Below are positions 1-11,035 of a DNA stretch of 64,000 nucleotides, piece after piece; position 1 is the stretch's first letter, and each line of letters opens with the position of its first letter. The notes under the pieces were generated by a model. The model ran no database searches and was not told where the DNA came from. It was given only the letters and a program-made list of their open reading frames with translations. This stretch comes from Stictocephala bisonia (lineage: Eukaryota; Arthropoda; Insecta; Hemiptera; Membracidae), in assembly GCA_035578905.1 (NCBI GenBank), contig JAQJVL010000155.1, positions 1,809,298 through 1,873,297 of the forward strand. Direction: 5' to 3'. Position numbers and translations under genes: made by a program.

Positions 1-3000
1 AAAAGACTCCGCACCTCTCTATAAAACGTTGATAAACCTTCAAAGAACAGCTGATAGTGACAAGATTGTTTGTATTTGTAATTAGATTGACTCTAATTAG
101 AATTAAATCCTTTGTAAATTACGACACTGAGGCTGAATTTTATGACTCTGCAACTTCAGTACTTTTAATAATTAATTACTAACTAGAGCAGGATTATCTG
201 CACCCCAAATAAAAACGTAATGTATCTCAATAAAAGAGAATGAATCCCGACATTTATTGCAACATAAAACCAATTCCAGCTCAAACAAACGAGTTTCATT
301 TATGATCTTTGTAAATTACATCCACCAGAGACCTCAAAACGCTCTTGCTTCCCGGAGATGGTTCATTGCCAAGTCTTCTCAGTACGATGGGCAACTTCAT
401 TAAACTACTTCATTAAACTAGGAATAACGTTTTATGGTTATCATGAAACTTAAGCTCCTCCAAGAATGCCTGAAAAAATCGGCAAATGTGGAAATCATTA
501 AACAAATTTTTCACATAAAAGTTTTTCAATTATTGTATTATAATTACAGATAAACTTAAGAAACATAATTTATTTCAGCATTAAGTTACAAGAAAGTTCA
601 TCGGCCCAAGTTAAACAATTGAAAGAATGCCTCATTTTACAAAGTGAGGTTAGGGCTAAGTAGCCCTCTCTAAAATTAACCTGACGACTAACGGCGTGAC
701 GTGATTTCCGTTTTATCGACATTATATCTTCTACATAAGGTGTCAGTCAATATAAAAAACTTGATGAACTGTATAAGTCTGACGTAATTTTTATTTGAAT
801 AAATCCAAGATGGCCATTAATGAAAAATTAGAGCCTTAAGTTGGATCGTGTTAAAAATAATATTTATATTACAAATGGTTTATTTATTTTACTAACAAAG
901 AATTACTTATAGTTCACTAGGAAGTAGTCTTCCTGAACATCTAGCCCGTCTACAGAACAACCAGACTTCAGCGTCTCGTTCAGAATGAAATTTGGTCCAA
1001 ATTTTGGTCATCCGTATCATTTTAAAATTACCTTTCCTCATTATGCTTGCTGTTTCAGTAACCGTGTAACTGCATTTAGGCTAAAATACTAACTCTGAAT
1101 AACAATTAATGCACCTGATTGAAGCTTAAATTGTTTACATTAAATGGAAAAGTTTTAAAATATCTACTTCACCTGTCAATGAAATGTTATTTCTTACAAA
1201 CTCGAGCTTCACTCTAAATGAACGTTCTTGTCCTAAGGACGAATTTCATGTTATTAAAACAATGTTTCATTTTATATTATTATTTAGAATTCCATTTATA
1301 AATATATTTCTGTTAATATCATCTTCATTGAAAGGTAATTAATTTTTTGGAAAACAACGACAAATAATCATTTCATTTCAACTAACTGGAGTTGAATACG
1401 CTTCTGAAGAACCAAAGGAAACTTTAGATCATTGATGTAGAAACCAATTCAACACACGCAACTCAATCACTAGGCGGGAAAGTAAAAACGTTGACATAAA
1501 AGTAATATTTGGATTCATCAGAGATAAATTGTTTACGGTTTCATTATTTTTATATTTGTAGTTAATTTTTTCCAAGAATAAATATATGTTCAAAGATTTG
1601 TATGTAAAATGTTAAAACAGACTACATTAGGTAAGGCAAAATGCACAGTAACATGTAATATGGATTTTATTTTTATCCAACTGGAATGTTTTTGACGGCA
1701 GAAACTAGTTTTGGAGACAATGTAACAAAAGTATTAACCTATTTTATTTAAACTTTATATTACAGATAATTATTTATATAACAACTGTCTATTATTTTTT
1801 AAAGGTTCGAATGAGAATATTTTATTTATTCCTATCACAATTTTGTAGTAGTTAAGACATAAACATTTTACGATTTAACAGCTACCATTTTATATTTGAT
1901 ACATGGTTACCTGCCTTTCTACTTAATTAAAGCCTCAGTATAGAAAAGACATTGCAATAATTATAAAACAGCTATCACGGTACATCTTTTATGACTTATC
2001 GTCTGATATTAATTACTGTTTTCTATAAATGTCATCTCCAGTAAAACGTAAAGGGCCATTTAAAATTATAAAGTAATTACTGGAGAAATTAATAGGTTAG
2101 TAAAATAACTATTTAGTTGATGCTCTCTTTTCATTTTCAATAAATAAGATAGTTGAGAAAACCTGAGATAATTTTTGAATAAAAAAATATAGATAACTCC
2201 CTTTAAAAACCCAGTATCTATGAAACAACATTCATAGATTTGTATCTATTCACCACATCAATTATTGGTGGTTATTAATAGATAATGAGACGATTTCATA
2301 AAACCATTAGGAAAACCTGACAACTATAAAAACGTATCACATATAATCAAAATTCTGGAGTTTTTGAAATGCACACAAACATTTATTGTTATTATTTGTT
2401 ACTTAATATTTTACAAAACAAGCATTGTAAGTCAACCTTACAGAATGATAGCGTTTTAGTGTAACCTGTTTTTTGGTAATTGTTATGTTACGACAGACAA
2501 CGGAACGTACAATTATCCAAATGGCAGTTTTGAGTATGCGTGCGATTTAAACCAGCCGTAAACATCTTAATGTACTGAAAGGGAGACCATTAAGCACTCA
2601 CCGCTGGGGGAGAGTTAATTGCATTGCGGGTTAAACAAGTGGCCCATAATAACAGGTGTCAGGTTGATCACAGCTTGCCCTTACTTGGCGCGCATTACAC
2701 TTCCCCATTCTGTGCACGAGTTTATGGCTAATAAAAATTTATAATAACATATAGAAGGTATAACAGAAGGAACATTTTTCAAGCATAATAAACTGCTTGG
2801 CTCTTTGTTATATATGGTAACTAGTCGTTGTAATAAATTTAAGGACTGAACAAAATTAATTTAACAAAGAAAGGAGGTCTTATTTTAGTCATAAATGAAA
2901 CTAAATTGTGTGTAGAGGAGAGAGAATGTCTACTTATCCCACCACAGTTCCCCTCCAGTGGCAGTGAGCTGCAAGTCACGTACAAAAATGATTGTAAATT

Positions 3001-3340
3001 ATTTTAACTGTGGTTAGGACACATTTAACTAAGGTTGGTGAAACTGACAATTACTCTAGCATTTAAACCATTAAGAATACTTCAATACAACTCTACTGAT
3101 TAAACAGAACATGAGCGGGGGACAAATTCGGCCGCACATGCGCTGTTCGCAGGCCATCAACCTAGGATTGTCATGGCTACGATACTAAGATGATTTCCAA
3201 ACTACCACCATTGACTAGATAGGTGGCCTACGTGACAATTGAGTCAATTTCACCAATAAATTCAACTAAATGCGATGTACTACTGTACTTCAGCTACTTG
3301 GATGCTAAATGATTTGCAAAATTTAGGTGATTCACTGCTC
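1..3340. other. AT-rich noncoding DNA, no gene seen
   Basis: No open frame with recognisable protein motifs on either strand. About 620-690 resembles, in reverse complement, the 3' tail of an insect LINE (a short hairpin around GGTTAGGGCTAAGTAGCCCT); a related tail sits at 12945-13025. The stretch 2575-2720 is clearly less AT-rich than its surroundings and is non-repetitive within the window; it is treated as a finding. Confidence 0.6.
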
Positions 3341-3344
3341 CTAA

Positions 3345-3440
3345 TCCTCTTAACACAAAAATGGCGTCCGCTCAATGGTTACCAACGAAATTGGTACTAC
3401 TAGAGGATTTTAATGTGCCATTGTGGTAGAATTATGACAA
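3345..3440 (+). repeat. SINE-B head fragment
   Basis: Truncated copy of the ~400-bp repeat called SINE-B here. It shares the segment GGCGTCCGCTCAATGGTTAC and a following CTACTAGAGGA with the copies at 32.6, 44.0 and 60.7 kb. Only the 5' part is present; the sequence after about 3440 no longer matches. Confidence 0.6.
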
Positions 3441-3483
3441 AGAGAAACGGAAACTTAAAATATAGCATCTTATGGCTGAAAAG

Positions 3484-3600
3484 GTGTATCTATTATGTAC
3501 AGCTGGGCGAAAGGGTTACCACCACCATAAGTGTATAGATGGGTGGGAAGGTTATCACAAACGAATATGTATAGGTGGGCTTGTATCTATGTTATGATAA
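3484..3600 (+). repeat. GGTGGG-containing degenerate repeat
   Basis: Two to three loosely repeated units carrying GTATAGATGGGTGGG and GTATAGGTGGGC. A similar cluster occurs at 24480-24640 and, in reverse orientation and more weakly, near 35100-35220. It reads as an old degenerate minisatellite family. Confidence 0.4.
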
Positions 3601-3675
3601 ATTTAAGGACCAATTACGATAGAAAACAGCGTATATGCCTTCTTTTGATTTCGATAGCTGGAAAATTAAAATTTA

Positions 3676-3840
3676 TTTGCCAGCGTGGTGGCTCAGTGGT
3701 TAAGGCTTCGGACTGTGGGAGGCAATTTTCAAGGTTCGAATCCCCACTGAGCCAACGGTCGTTACTTCACTCGTTGAATAAAGTACACACACAGGCCTGC
3801 AGTGAACTGGCGAATAAAGTTTTTCTAAAAAAATTAAATT
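3676..3840 (+). repeat. tRNA-derived SINE (family SINE-1)
   Basis: A pol III A box (TGGCTCAGTGG, 3689-3699) is followed 34 bases later by a perfect B box (GGTTCGAATCC, 3733-3743), then a non-tRNA body ending in an A-rich tail. Two further copies share head and body: 8770-8920 on the minus strand and 49790-49940 on the plus strand. A folded acceptor stem is not evident and the unit is ~150 bp, so this is a SINE and not a functional tRNA gene. Confidence 0.75.
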
Positions 3841-4871
3841 ATTTAATAATCTAGAATCAATGTAGTTTATTGAGTTTCTATTAATTATTTATTTTATTTG
3901 TGATACACCTAGCAAGTTTCAAATGTTTCTTTGTGACAAATTTGTAATTAGTAGTCTGAGAAGTGGTGGGATATATCTTACTTGTACACCAGACAAGACT
4001 GATTGCATCTCATGACAAGGAGACTAAGGAGCTTGGTTGATGAGAATTAATTGTGCTATGACCTCCACTGTTTCTTGCGTCTTTTTCCTAACATCTGCAT
4101 TTTGTATCCGTTCAGGATAGGAAGATATGGAAACATATAGCAACGTATGAAAAAAAATGTATGTTGATAATGTTAATAATTTTAAAGGTTTTTAGTTTTT
4201 CGAGACTGGAAGGGCAGAGTTGTTAGTTTGAGAAGTTCAAAAGAGATGAAAAGTCTGATAATAATTCAGTTATCTGTGGAAGGGTTCATCACAAAGATTG
4301 CCCTTGTTGACCACGAGAAATCCTCATCACCTCATAGCTCTGCCACAAAAAACAAAAAATAAATAAATAAAAACAACAAAATGTCTTATGGGATTACTTT
4401 GCCTTCTTTTTCTATACAGTCGGTGGAACACTATAGATGAAAAATGTCTAAAAATAACTGTAACTAATTGTTATTAATGACAAGAGAATTGATCGCATTT
4501 ATAGCATCCAAAATCAACAATACCATCTCAAGTCTAATATCTCACTAGATAATTTATATACACCATGACACTTTTTATGTATCACACAAAAGTGAGGTTA
4601 CGTTTGACTCACAAATTATCATTTCATCTTACTTTTTGGAGCCATCACATATATGTATAGCAGTTTTCTTCAATAAATTTACCGATAAAATGTTTCCATT
4701 TTCTTTTCTTTACGGTGTCCAATAATATTTAAAGCGTTTACTTATTATTATTCAGAGTAATTTAAATAAAATAAAATTTAATGATATGATTAGTTTTGTT
4801 TAATAACAGCTGATTTCAATTACAGCTCCAAACTATAGTAAATATATATATTTAGCTATTTGATTGCTTAA

Positions 4872-4875
<4 letters not shown>
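3841..4875. other. AT-rich noncoding DNA
   Basis: No gene, RNA or clear repeat recognised. Composition is uniformly AT-rich with stop codons in every frame. Confidence 0.6.
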
Positions 4876-4911
<36 letters not shown>

Positions 4912-4945
4912 GAACTACACTTAGCAATCTTTTCTTGATTTTTTA

Positions 4946-4993
4946 ATGTTTAAAATCGATTTCGGTCTCGAAAGACCATCATCAGTTTAACAT
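4946..4993 (-). ncRNA. Hammerhead ribozyme-like motif (left arm)
   Basis: Reverse complement of the right-arm motif described at 6084-6131, with the CTGATGA box at 4979-4985. Both arms would transcribe the ribozyme toward the outer ends of the palindrome. Confidence 0.6.
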
Positions 4994-5096
4994 AGAATAC
5001 AAATAGGGTTATAAATATATCTTTAGAATAATTAATTTAACAGCTGATATTATAAAAATTTAAATAAAAATGTAGATAGATAAGTTGTAGATCTTG

Positions 5097-5549
5097 TTAA
5101 ATTTTATAATTTTGTATCTTCATGATAGAATCAAACATAATATTTGAGTGAAATTTTATCTGATCGTTGAGTAATAATGATGGGTTTTCTTTTGTGTTTT
5201 TGTATATGTAAAATTTTTCAATGGCATCTAGTTTTTTACTTTTAGGTGCAAAATAGATAATGTCTAAATTTTCTTCAATTGATGTAATATTATGGTTTTC
5301 TTGTATTAAATGTTCAGCAAATGTTGATAAATTTTGATGTTTGTTTTTTGGTATATGTTCTTTGAATCTTCTATTAAAACTTCTTCCTGTTTGGCCAATG
5401 TAATATTTAGGACAAGTTGAACATTTAATTTTATACATTCCAGAATTATTGTATTTGTTTTCATTATTTTTGGTAGAGTAGTTATGCTGTAGTATATGTT
5501 TGATACTGTTCTTCGTTCTATATGTAATTTTATATCCTTGTTTGGAGAA
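5097..5549 (-). CDS. Penelope-like GIY-YIG endonuclease fragment (left arm)
   Basis: Open frame of about 150 codons ending at 5097, partial at its N-terminus because it starts right at the palindrome centre. It contains MYKIKCSTCPKYYIGQTGRS, which fits the GIY-YIG nuclease core (a GMY/YIG pair with the intervening CxxC of the Penelope family) and then RRFKEH, which carries the catalytic Arg region. In Penelope-like retroelements this domain is the C-terminal endonuclease that nicks the target for integration. Upstream residues (QGYKI to SIKHILQHN) match the RT-to-endonuclease linker seen also at 28.0 kb. Without the RT domain this copy cannot retrotranspose by itself. An identical protein is encoded by the other arm. 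Confidence 0.75.
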   Translation of the reverse strand, partial: FSKQGYKITYRTKNSIKHILQHNYSTKNNENKYNNSGMYKIKCSTCPKYYIGQTGRSFNRRFKEHIPKNKHQNLSTFAEHLIQENHNITSIEENLDIIYFAPKSKKLDAIEKFYIYKNTKENPSLLLNDQIKFHSNIMFDSIMKIQNYKI

Positions 5550-5566
5550 TTACATATAGAACGTAG

Positions 5567-5980
5567 AACAGTATCAAACATATACTACAGCATAACTACT
5601 CTACCAAAAATAATGAAAACAAATACAATAATTCTGGAATGTATAAAATTAAATGTTCAACTTGTCCTAAATATTACATTGGCCAAACAGGAAGAAGTTT
5701 TAATAGAAGATTCAAAGAACATATACCAAAAAACAAACATCAAAATTTATCAACATTTGCTGAACATTTAATACAAGAAAACCATAATATTACATCAATT
5801 GAAGAAAATTTAGACATTATCTATTTTGCACCTAAAAGTAAAAAACTAGATGCCATTGAAAAATTTTACATATACAAAAACACAAAAGAAAACCCATCAT
5901 TATTACTCAACGATCAGATAAAATTTCACTCAAATATTATGTTTGATTCTATCATGAAGATACAAAATTATAAAATTTAA
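5567..5980 (+). CDS. Penelope-like GIY-YIG endonuclease fragment (right arm)
   Basis: Mirror copy of the left-arm reading frame; the 113 residues from the Met at 5639 to the stop are identical to those of the left arm. A single base difference relative to the left arm makes a TAG stop at 5564, so the linker is cut off here while the nuclease core (CPKYYIGQTGRSFNRRFKEH) is intact. Domain logic is as for the left arm: GIY-YIG endonuclease of a Penelope-like element, 3' fragment only. The identity of the two copies argues for recent duplication or ongoing arm-to-arm gene conversion. Confidence 0.75.
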   Translation, partial: NSIKHILQHNYSTKNNENKYNNSGMYKIKCSTCPKYYIGQTGRSFNRRFKEHIPKNKHQNLSTFAEHLIQENHNITSIEENLDIIYFAPKSKKLDAIEKFYIYKNTKENPSLLLNDQIKFHSNIMFDSIMKIQNYKI

Positions 5981-6083
5981 CAAGATCTACAACTTATCTA
6001 TCTACATTTTTATTTAAATTTTTATAATATCAGCTGTTAAATTAATTATTCTAAAGATATATTTATAACCCTATTTGTATTCT

Positions 6084-6131
6084 ATGTTAAACTGATGATG
6101 GTCTTTCGAGACCGAAATCGATTTTAAACAT
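6084..6131 (+). ncRNA. Hammerhead ribozyme-like motif (right arm)
   Basis: Contains the two invariant hammerhead boxes: CTGATGA (6092-6098) and GAAA (6114-6117). Between them is a strong stem II, GGTCT-TTCG-AGACC, preceded by one extra T. Stem I can form between ATGTTAAA before the first box and TTTAAACAT after the second, with one bulged A. Stem III is minimal, as known for the short hammerheads of Penelope-like pseudo-LTRs. Position downstream of the GIY-YIG frame fits that family. Self-cleavage is not demonstrated; such minimal forms usually work best as dimers. Confidence 0.6.
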
Positions 6132-6194
6132 TAAAAAATCAAGAAAAGATTGCTAAGTGTAGTTCTTTTTATATATATATATATATATATATAT

Positions 6195-6649
6195 TTAGTT
6201 TAACAGCCCTATAAAGTTATGTTTATGTGTAAAGTTGATAGTTGACTAAGTTTTCGAATAATTTATGTCACTAAAGGACTTGAACTTGTTAACGATCTAC
6301 AATTCTAACCTAAATATACTATGCCATGTTGATTGACGGAGTATTTCTTATCGGACAAAATAACAAACTAACAATTGTATCACTATGACGTTCATTAAGA
6401 ATTATTTTATATGCACATAATAACATTACATAATTAGACGTTCTACACTTCGATTCACACATTGTAGTCTACCTTTTTATTGAGTTTTTGAATGCTATTA
6501 TAATATGAATGTCTAAAATATAACTGTAATGTTTGAAAGTAAGTATATAATACATGTATTAAAAAAATTATGTGATCAGGGATCTTTCTTTATAATATTT
6601 ATAGCAATATTAATCATACTACAACTAAGAGATAATATTAAAAACATCA
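6195..6649. other. AT-rich noncoding DNA
   Basis: Nothing recognised in this stretch on either strand. Confidence 0.6.
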
Positions 6650-6912
6650 TTTATTTATTTATTCATAAGACGCCGATCGTCAAGATATGGGCGAATATGG
6701 ATTTCGAATGAATGTGATGAGTGTATATGAGCGAATGTAGTCATTGTTACAAACTAAGGCCGACTATTCCTTAGAAAGTGTCATTAATTAATAGCCCAAT
6801 GACAAATGAACAGCCGGTGGTTATCAGCTGATCCCTCTCAAAATGTATTAACTCTGGTTGGGATCGAACTGAGAACCTTTAGCACATGAAGCTGGGATTG
6901 AACCAACTAAAG
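6650..6912 (-). repeat. tRNA-derived SINE (family SINE-A)
   Basis: Read on the minus strand, this is a tRNA-like head (A box degenerate here but intact in the copy at 10.5 kb as TAGCGTAGTTGG; B box CAGTTCGATCCCAA), a central region with TAATTAATGAC, and a tail ending in TTTA-type repeats. The copy at 10240-10522 is about 260 bp and closely similar. The central and 3' parts are shared with the SINE-B family. Confidence 0.7.
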
Positions 6913-7066
6913 TAATAGAACCATTTCAAGAAACCAGGACAAGAATAAAAAATTAGCATTGTTAAGCAAATGCATGCTTAAAAGGTAAAATATTCACAAG
7001 ACATATATAAAATCACTTTTCAGTCGAATAGGAGGCTGGAGTTAAACCTGAGTAATATCTTGATGT

Positions 7067-7190
7067 TAATTCCTAATTAATAATTATTAATTAATACTAA
7101 TTAATTCCTAATTAATAATTATTAATTAATACTAATTAATTACTATTAATTAGTATTAATTAATAGTAATTAATACTAATAATACTTTCC
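7067..7190. repeat. TTAATTAA-rich tandem and palindromic block
   Basis: A ~36-bp unit containing TTCCTAATTAATAATTATTA is repeated twice and followed by its own inverted form, so the whole block is nearly all A and T and can fold on itself. Confidence 0.6.
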
Positions 7191-8769
7191 ACTCTAAAAG
7201 TTAGTAAACATGTATCATGAAAATTTGTAATCTAAACAAATGATGACTAGTAATATGACCTTTGGCCGGAACAGGAAGTTTTTTTGTACATGTGTTTATA
7301 AAATGGCTGCAAAAAACAAATTTTCCTTTTACAATTTATTATAATACTATTTTTTTAAATGCAAACCTTATTTTGGTTTATATAATTACAAATATCAGAA
7401 TTTGAGACCTTAGATGAAAAATTCAGGAAATAAAAAACACAGTTTAATATTATTCCTTTTAGGATTATTTCATTTTTATATATATTTTCTGCTGATTTCT
7501 TTCGTATAGCTTTAATTCTACTGATAAAAACAAGAAAACTACTGTAAAAACTGTTGATTGTGATTTGGAATTGTGAAGGATGTGACATTTTATTGGTTAG
7601 TTTTACATTTATCTTTTAATCTCAAAATGTTTTTGAAAAAATTTTTGGGTCATTTACAAACTAAATTAGTAAGAAAAAAGTTCTTAGCGTAATATTGCAA
7701 TAGGTCGACAATTTACAGTACAGGTTTTGCACAAATGTGACCTAAAATATACTAATAGATTTATATTTGTAGATGGTAAAGAATATTTTGTATTTTTCTG
7801 AATTCATGTTTAGGCTACAAGTTATTTTAGTGTACTGTATTTATTAATATACTTTGCACTGAAATGTATAAATTAATTAAAATTTTACCACCCCTTAATT
7901 TCAAAACACATAGTTTGAATAAAGTACGTGCATATCTTGTATCTCAAGGATAAATAAATAAATAAATGTTTTATTTCATGAAACAATATAAAAATATTGC
8001 ATAGAAATCGTCAAGTTTGCAAACAAATTTATTAAAGTTATGTATATAAAATAACAGTCTTATTCTTACATTCTTACATTCACTCAATTTATAGTCACAT
8101 TCATACTTACAATATTCAAATCATTAATTCGATTGAACTAATCCACTCCAACACCTACGTCAGTCAGCCAATCACTAGGTCTCCCATTGGTGTGCCAAAA
8201 ACTCATCTGTGCTGTAAAACGCTTCCGATATTTTTAACATATAGGAAAAACGTATTAGCTATCGGAGTTACATTTTGTTATTTTTAAAATGTCGTTGGCA
8301 GGGGTGCTGACTACTAATTGGCCAAGCTATCTCGTAATGCGAGGGGAGATTAACGCCAGTATGACGTCATACGTGAATTACGTGACCAGTCAGCTGTCGA
8401 CAACGGCATCACACAATGCTTCTTCTGTTTTTCACACATTTTTTGTATACAAATGTACTCGTGTTTCATAACAGATGTCAATGTAACATTAGTCTTCGAA
8501 TTTAAGAACTGTTTATTGGTTTTAGTAATATTAGATATTTTGCGAATCTATTAGTAAATAAATAATTGTCGGCGAGCATCGGACGTTTTTAATTGGCTGT
8601 CATAGCACATTTTCATAGCCAAGAAAGGCCTACTAATTTATTAATAGTTTAATGTTACCTTACATTTATTTTAATGAAATAAATATGAACATTTTAAAAT
8701 GTAAACTGACTTTGATTTGAAAAGGGCACAATCATATACAAATTATATATTTTATTTTTTGTTTTACTT
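7191..8769. other. Noncoding DNA with a possible LINE 3' tail
   Basis: No gene recognised. At about 7950-8060, read on the minus strand, TTTCATGAAATAAAACA followed by (TTTA)n looks like the polyadenylation-signal end of a truncated LINE. The less AT-rich part at 8280-8420 matches nothing else in the window. Confidence 0.4.
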
Positions 8770-8920
8770 TGATCGCCAGTTCACATGGGCCTGCAGGCTT
8801 ATGCGTGAAATTTATTCATTGAATGAAATACCAACCATTAGCTTAGTTGAGGTTTCGAACCTTGGAAACTGCCCTACAAAGTCCGAACCTTATTTACTGA
8901 GCCACAAAGCCGGCACTATA
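8770..8920 (-). repeat. tRNA-derived SINE (family SINE-1)
   Basis: Minus-strand copy of the SINE at 3676-3840: A box region complementary to TTACTGAGCCAC (8893-8904) and B box complementary to GGTTTCGAACC (8851-8861). The body with GCCTGCAGGC and TGAACTGGCG matches the 3.7-kb copy. Confidence 0.7.
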
Positions 8921-8924
8921 AATA

Positions 8925-10055
8925 ATTCAAAGTCAATATTTTTTTAAACTGAAATAGATAAAGCAGATATGCTATTGTGATTTATTTAATTATTAATAAT
9001 AATCTTTATTTTATAAAACCTTAAATGAGGTACTAATACGTTATAAAATAACAACAGTTCGATTTGTTACGTTTTTATAATGTAAATTAAACTTGAATTT
9101 TGAAGAAGTTTTCAATGTTCTATGAACGCTCTTCTCATGAATACTTGCAAATATATTTGTTACAATTGTTTCACTTTTAGATTTCTTACTTGATAAGGCA
9201 ATTTGACGATAATTTCATGAGTTTTTGTGAAGTTAAATTTTGGTGTGTTTTATTTCAGTTCACTTGAATTTATTGTTTCATACAGATGTATATTTTTGTT
9301 TTGAAGGAATTTGTATAAATTGCTGCGTCTACATACAAAAAATGTCAATGTATGTTTTGAAAAGATAGCAAACTTTTTCAAAAATCACAATTCAAATAGT
9401 CTTATAAGATACTTCTTTCAACATTATTTTCTTGATAGAATCAGTAGAATATGTGTCAAATTTCAGTTCTGATAAAACATTGAACAATGTAATGTACACA
9501 TTGCTGCAACTTATAATGATAAGTATTCATATAAGTTGATAATGATAACATGGTCGCTGCCAAACTTAGCAGATAATTGAAAATATCCTTAAGTGATTCT
9601 ACCTTTGCGTCATGTTACCCATGAATAACAACTGAAGGCTTTGGACCGTAAACTAAATTAATATATCTTAGAAATCTGGCAAATATTCCCAAGTCCATTA
9701 GTATTCAAAGTAGATGTTTAGGTGTCTCAATGCTTATAGACCTACTAATTGTCGGTGGAAACCCCATCACCCTGGTTAAGGTAATAGCCATGACAATCTT
9801 CTAAATATAAAAATTACAAAATCTTATTGTGAATAGGTATAGTGATAAAAATATGTATTCATTGTCAAGCCTAATGTAGGCACATGGTCTATCAGGATTA
9901 ACCAACGCAAAATCAGAAAGAAAATTCAAAACAAAAAAATCTGTTATTGGCGGAGATTGTGGTTAAGACTTCACCACGAATCTAAGATTAATGCGTGAAT
10001 GTCACAAATAAGGTTGGAGAGAGCAAGAGTTGAGTAGACATATGAATAACCAGGC
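8925..10055. other. Noncoding DNA, possible decayed LINE 3' end
   Basis: At about 9000-9380 the minus strand ends in AATAAAGATTATTATTAA, as a LINE 3' end would, and broken reading frames upstream contain a segment similar to the C-terminal YNKLP region of insect LINE reverse transcriptases. The match is weak. The rest shows nothing recognisable. Confidence 0.3.
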
Positions 10056-10060
10056 CAAGT

Positions 10061-10680
10061 ATAGAGCAAGCAGGCTACATTGTGGTGATGTTGTTACAGA
10101 GACAGCTAGCTACCGACCTACACTCGGAGCATGCAGTGACCCTTGACTTCATGCATCTACACTTGTCTCACCTCGGCCAAACATATGGTCACCCTTACAA
10201 GCCGCACTCCTTCAACCAGGCCAAGTCTATTTATTTATTTTTTATTTATTTATTTTTTTTTTTTCATAAGACGCCGATCATCAAGATATGGGCGAATATG
10301 GATTTCGATTGAGTGTGATGAGTGTAGATGAGCGAATGAAGTCATTGTTACAAACTAAGGCCGACTATTCCTTAGAAAGAGTCATTAATTAATAGCCCAA
10401 TTATAAATGAACAGCCGGTGGTTATCAGCTGATCCTTCTCAAAATGTATTGACTCTGATTGGGATCGAACTGACAACCTTTAGCACATGAAGCTGTGATT
10501 GAACCAACTACGCTACCGACCAATAGAGCAAGCAGGCTACATTGTGGTGATGTTACAGACAGCTAGCTACCGACCTACACTCGGAGCATGCAGTGACCTT
10601 TGATTTCATAGATCTACATTTGTCTCAGCTCGGCCAAACAGATGGTCGACCTGACAAGCCGCACTCTTCAACCCAAGCTT
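10061..10680. repeat. ~160-bp tandem duplication split by a SINE
   Basis: The segment from TAGAGCAAGCAGGCTACATT at about 10062 to about 10225 is repeated from 10524 to about 10680 with several substitutions and small indels. A SINE-A copy lies between the two units. The AACCAGGCCAAG motif stands both before the first unit and at the end of it, as expected for a tandem array, so the SINE apparently inserted at or near the junction. Confidence 0.7.
10240..10522 (-). repeat. tRNA-derived SINE (family SINE-A)
   Basis: Second copy of the 6650-6912 SINE. On the minus strand the A box is TAGCGTAGTTGG and the B box region is CAGTTCGATCCCAA, followed by the shared TAATTAATGACTC core and a T-rich (plus strand) tail at 10232-10264. 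Confidence 0.75.
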
Positions 10681-10929
10681 GATCGGACCCGCGTTTACCA
10701 CTCCAGTAGTCAACAGTGCACCAATATAAATATTAATATGTAAGGTAAGAATTAGATAATTAATAAGTAACAGTCAGTTAATAACGTCACTTATTTGTCA
10801 ACAGTTAACTGTATTTTATAAGTGTGTAGTTTTTAAGGGTTTTCTTAAATTACCATTGGTTAGAGAACAAAATAATGAATAGTAAGTATAGGCTAAAGTA
10901 GACATTAGAACATTTAGTAACATCTAAAG

Positions 10930-11035
10930 ACAACAGTAGTTTTATACTATACCTGTCGAAACGTCATGTTTGTTTCTTAATACGCTTGAAGCGTTGGAAA
11001 TCTCCAATAATGTTTACCAATCATGAACTATCCAA
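10930..11035 (+). repeat. Hammerhead-like repeat fragment
   Basis: Shares ACCTGTCGAAACGTCATGTT, a GCTTGAAGCGTTGGAAA hairpin and TTTACCAAT with the copy at 13195-13295. The arrangement CTAAAGA ... GAAA with flanking AACAT and ATGTT (5-bp stem I) is that of a degenerate hammerhead. Confidence 0.45.

Larger units (their letters stand above)
4876..6194. mobile_element. Palindromic Penelope-like element dimer
   Basis: Two ~640-bp arms (about 4890-5529 and 5548-6187) are reverse complements of each other around an 18-nt spacer (5530-5547). Coordinates mirror exactly, so there are no indels between arms, and I found only one mismatch, near 5513/5564. Each arm carries the 3' end of a Penelope-like retroelement: the GIY-YIG endonuclease domain, a 3' UTR and a hammerhead-like motif. 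The outer ends are (TA)n runs at 4876-4907 and 6171-6194. Penelope-like elements are known to sit in inverted or tandem partial arrays and to carry hammerhead ribozymes in their pseudo-LTRs. The reverse transcriptase part is absent. Confidence 0.8.

Noticed and set aside
3676..3760. Functional tRNA gene
   Set aside because: A and B boxes are good but no acceptor stem closes, and the unit with its body recurs as a SINE.
5306..5771. 91-codon frames crossing the palindrome centre
   Set aside because: Out-of-frame shadows of the GIY-YIG frames; they differ only where they cross the spacer.
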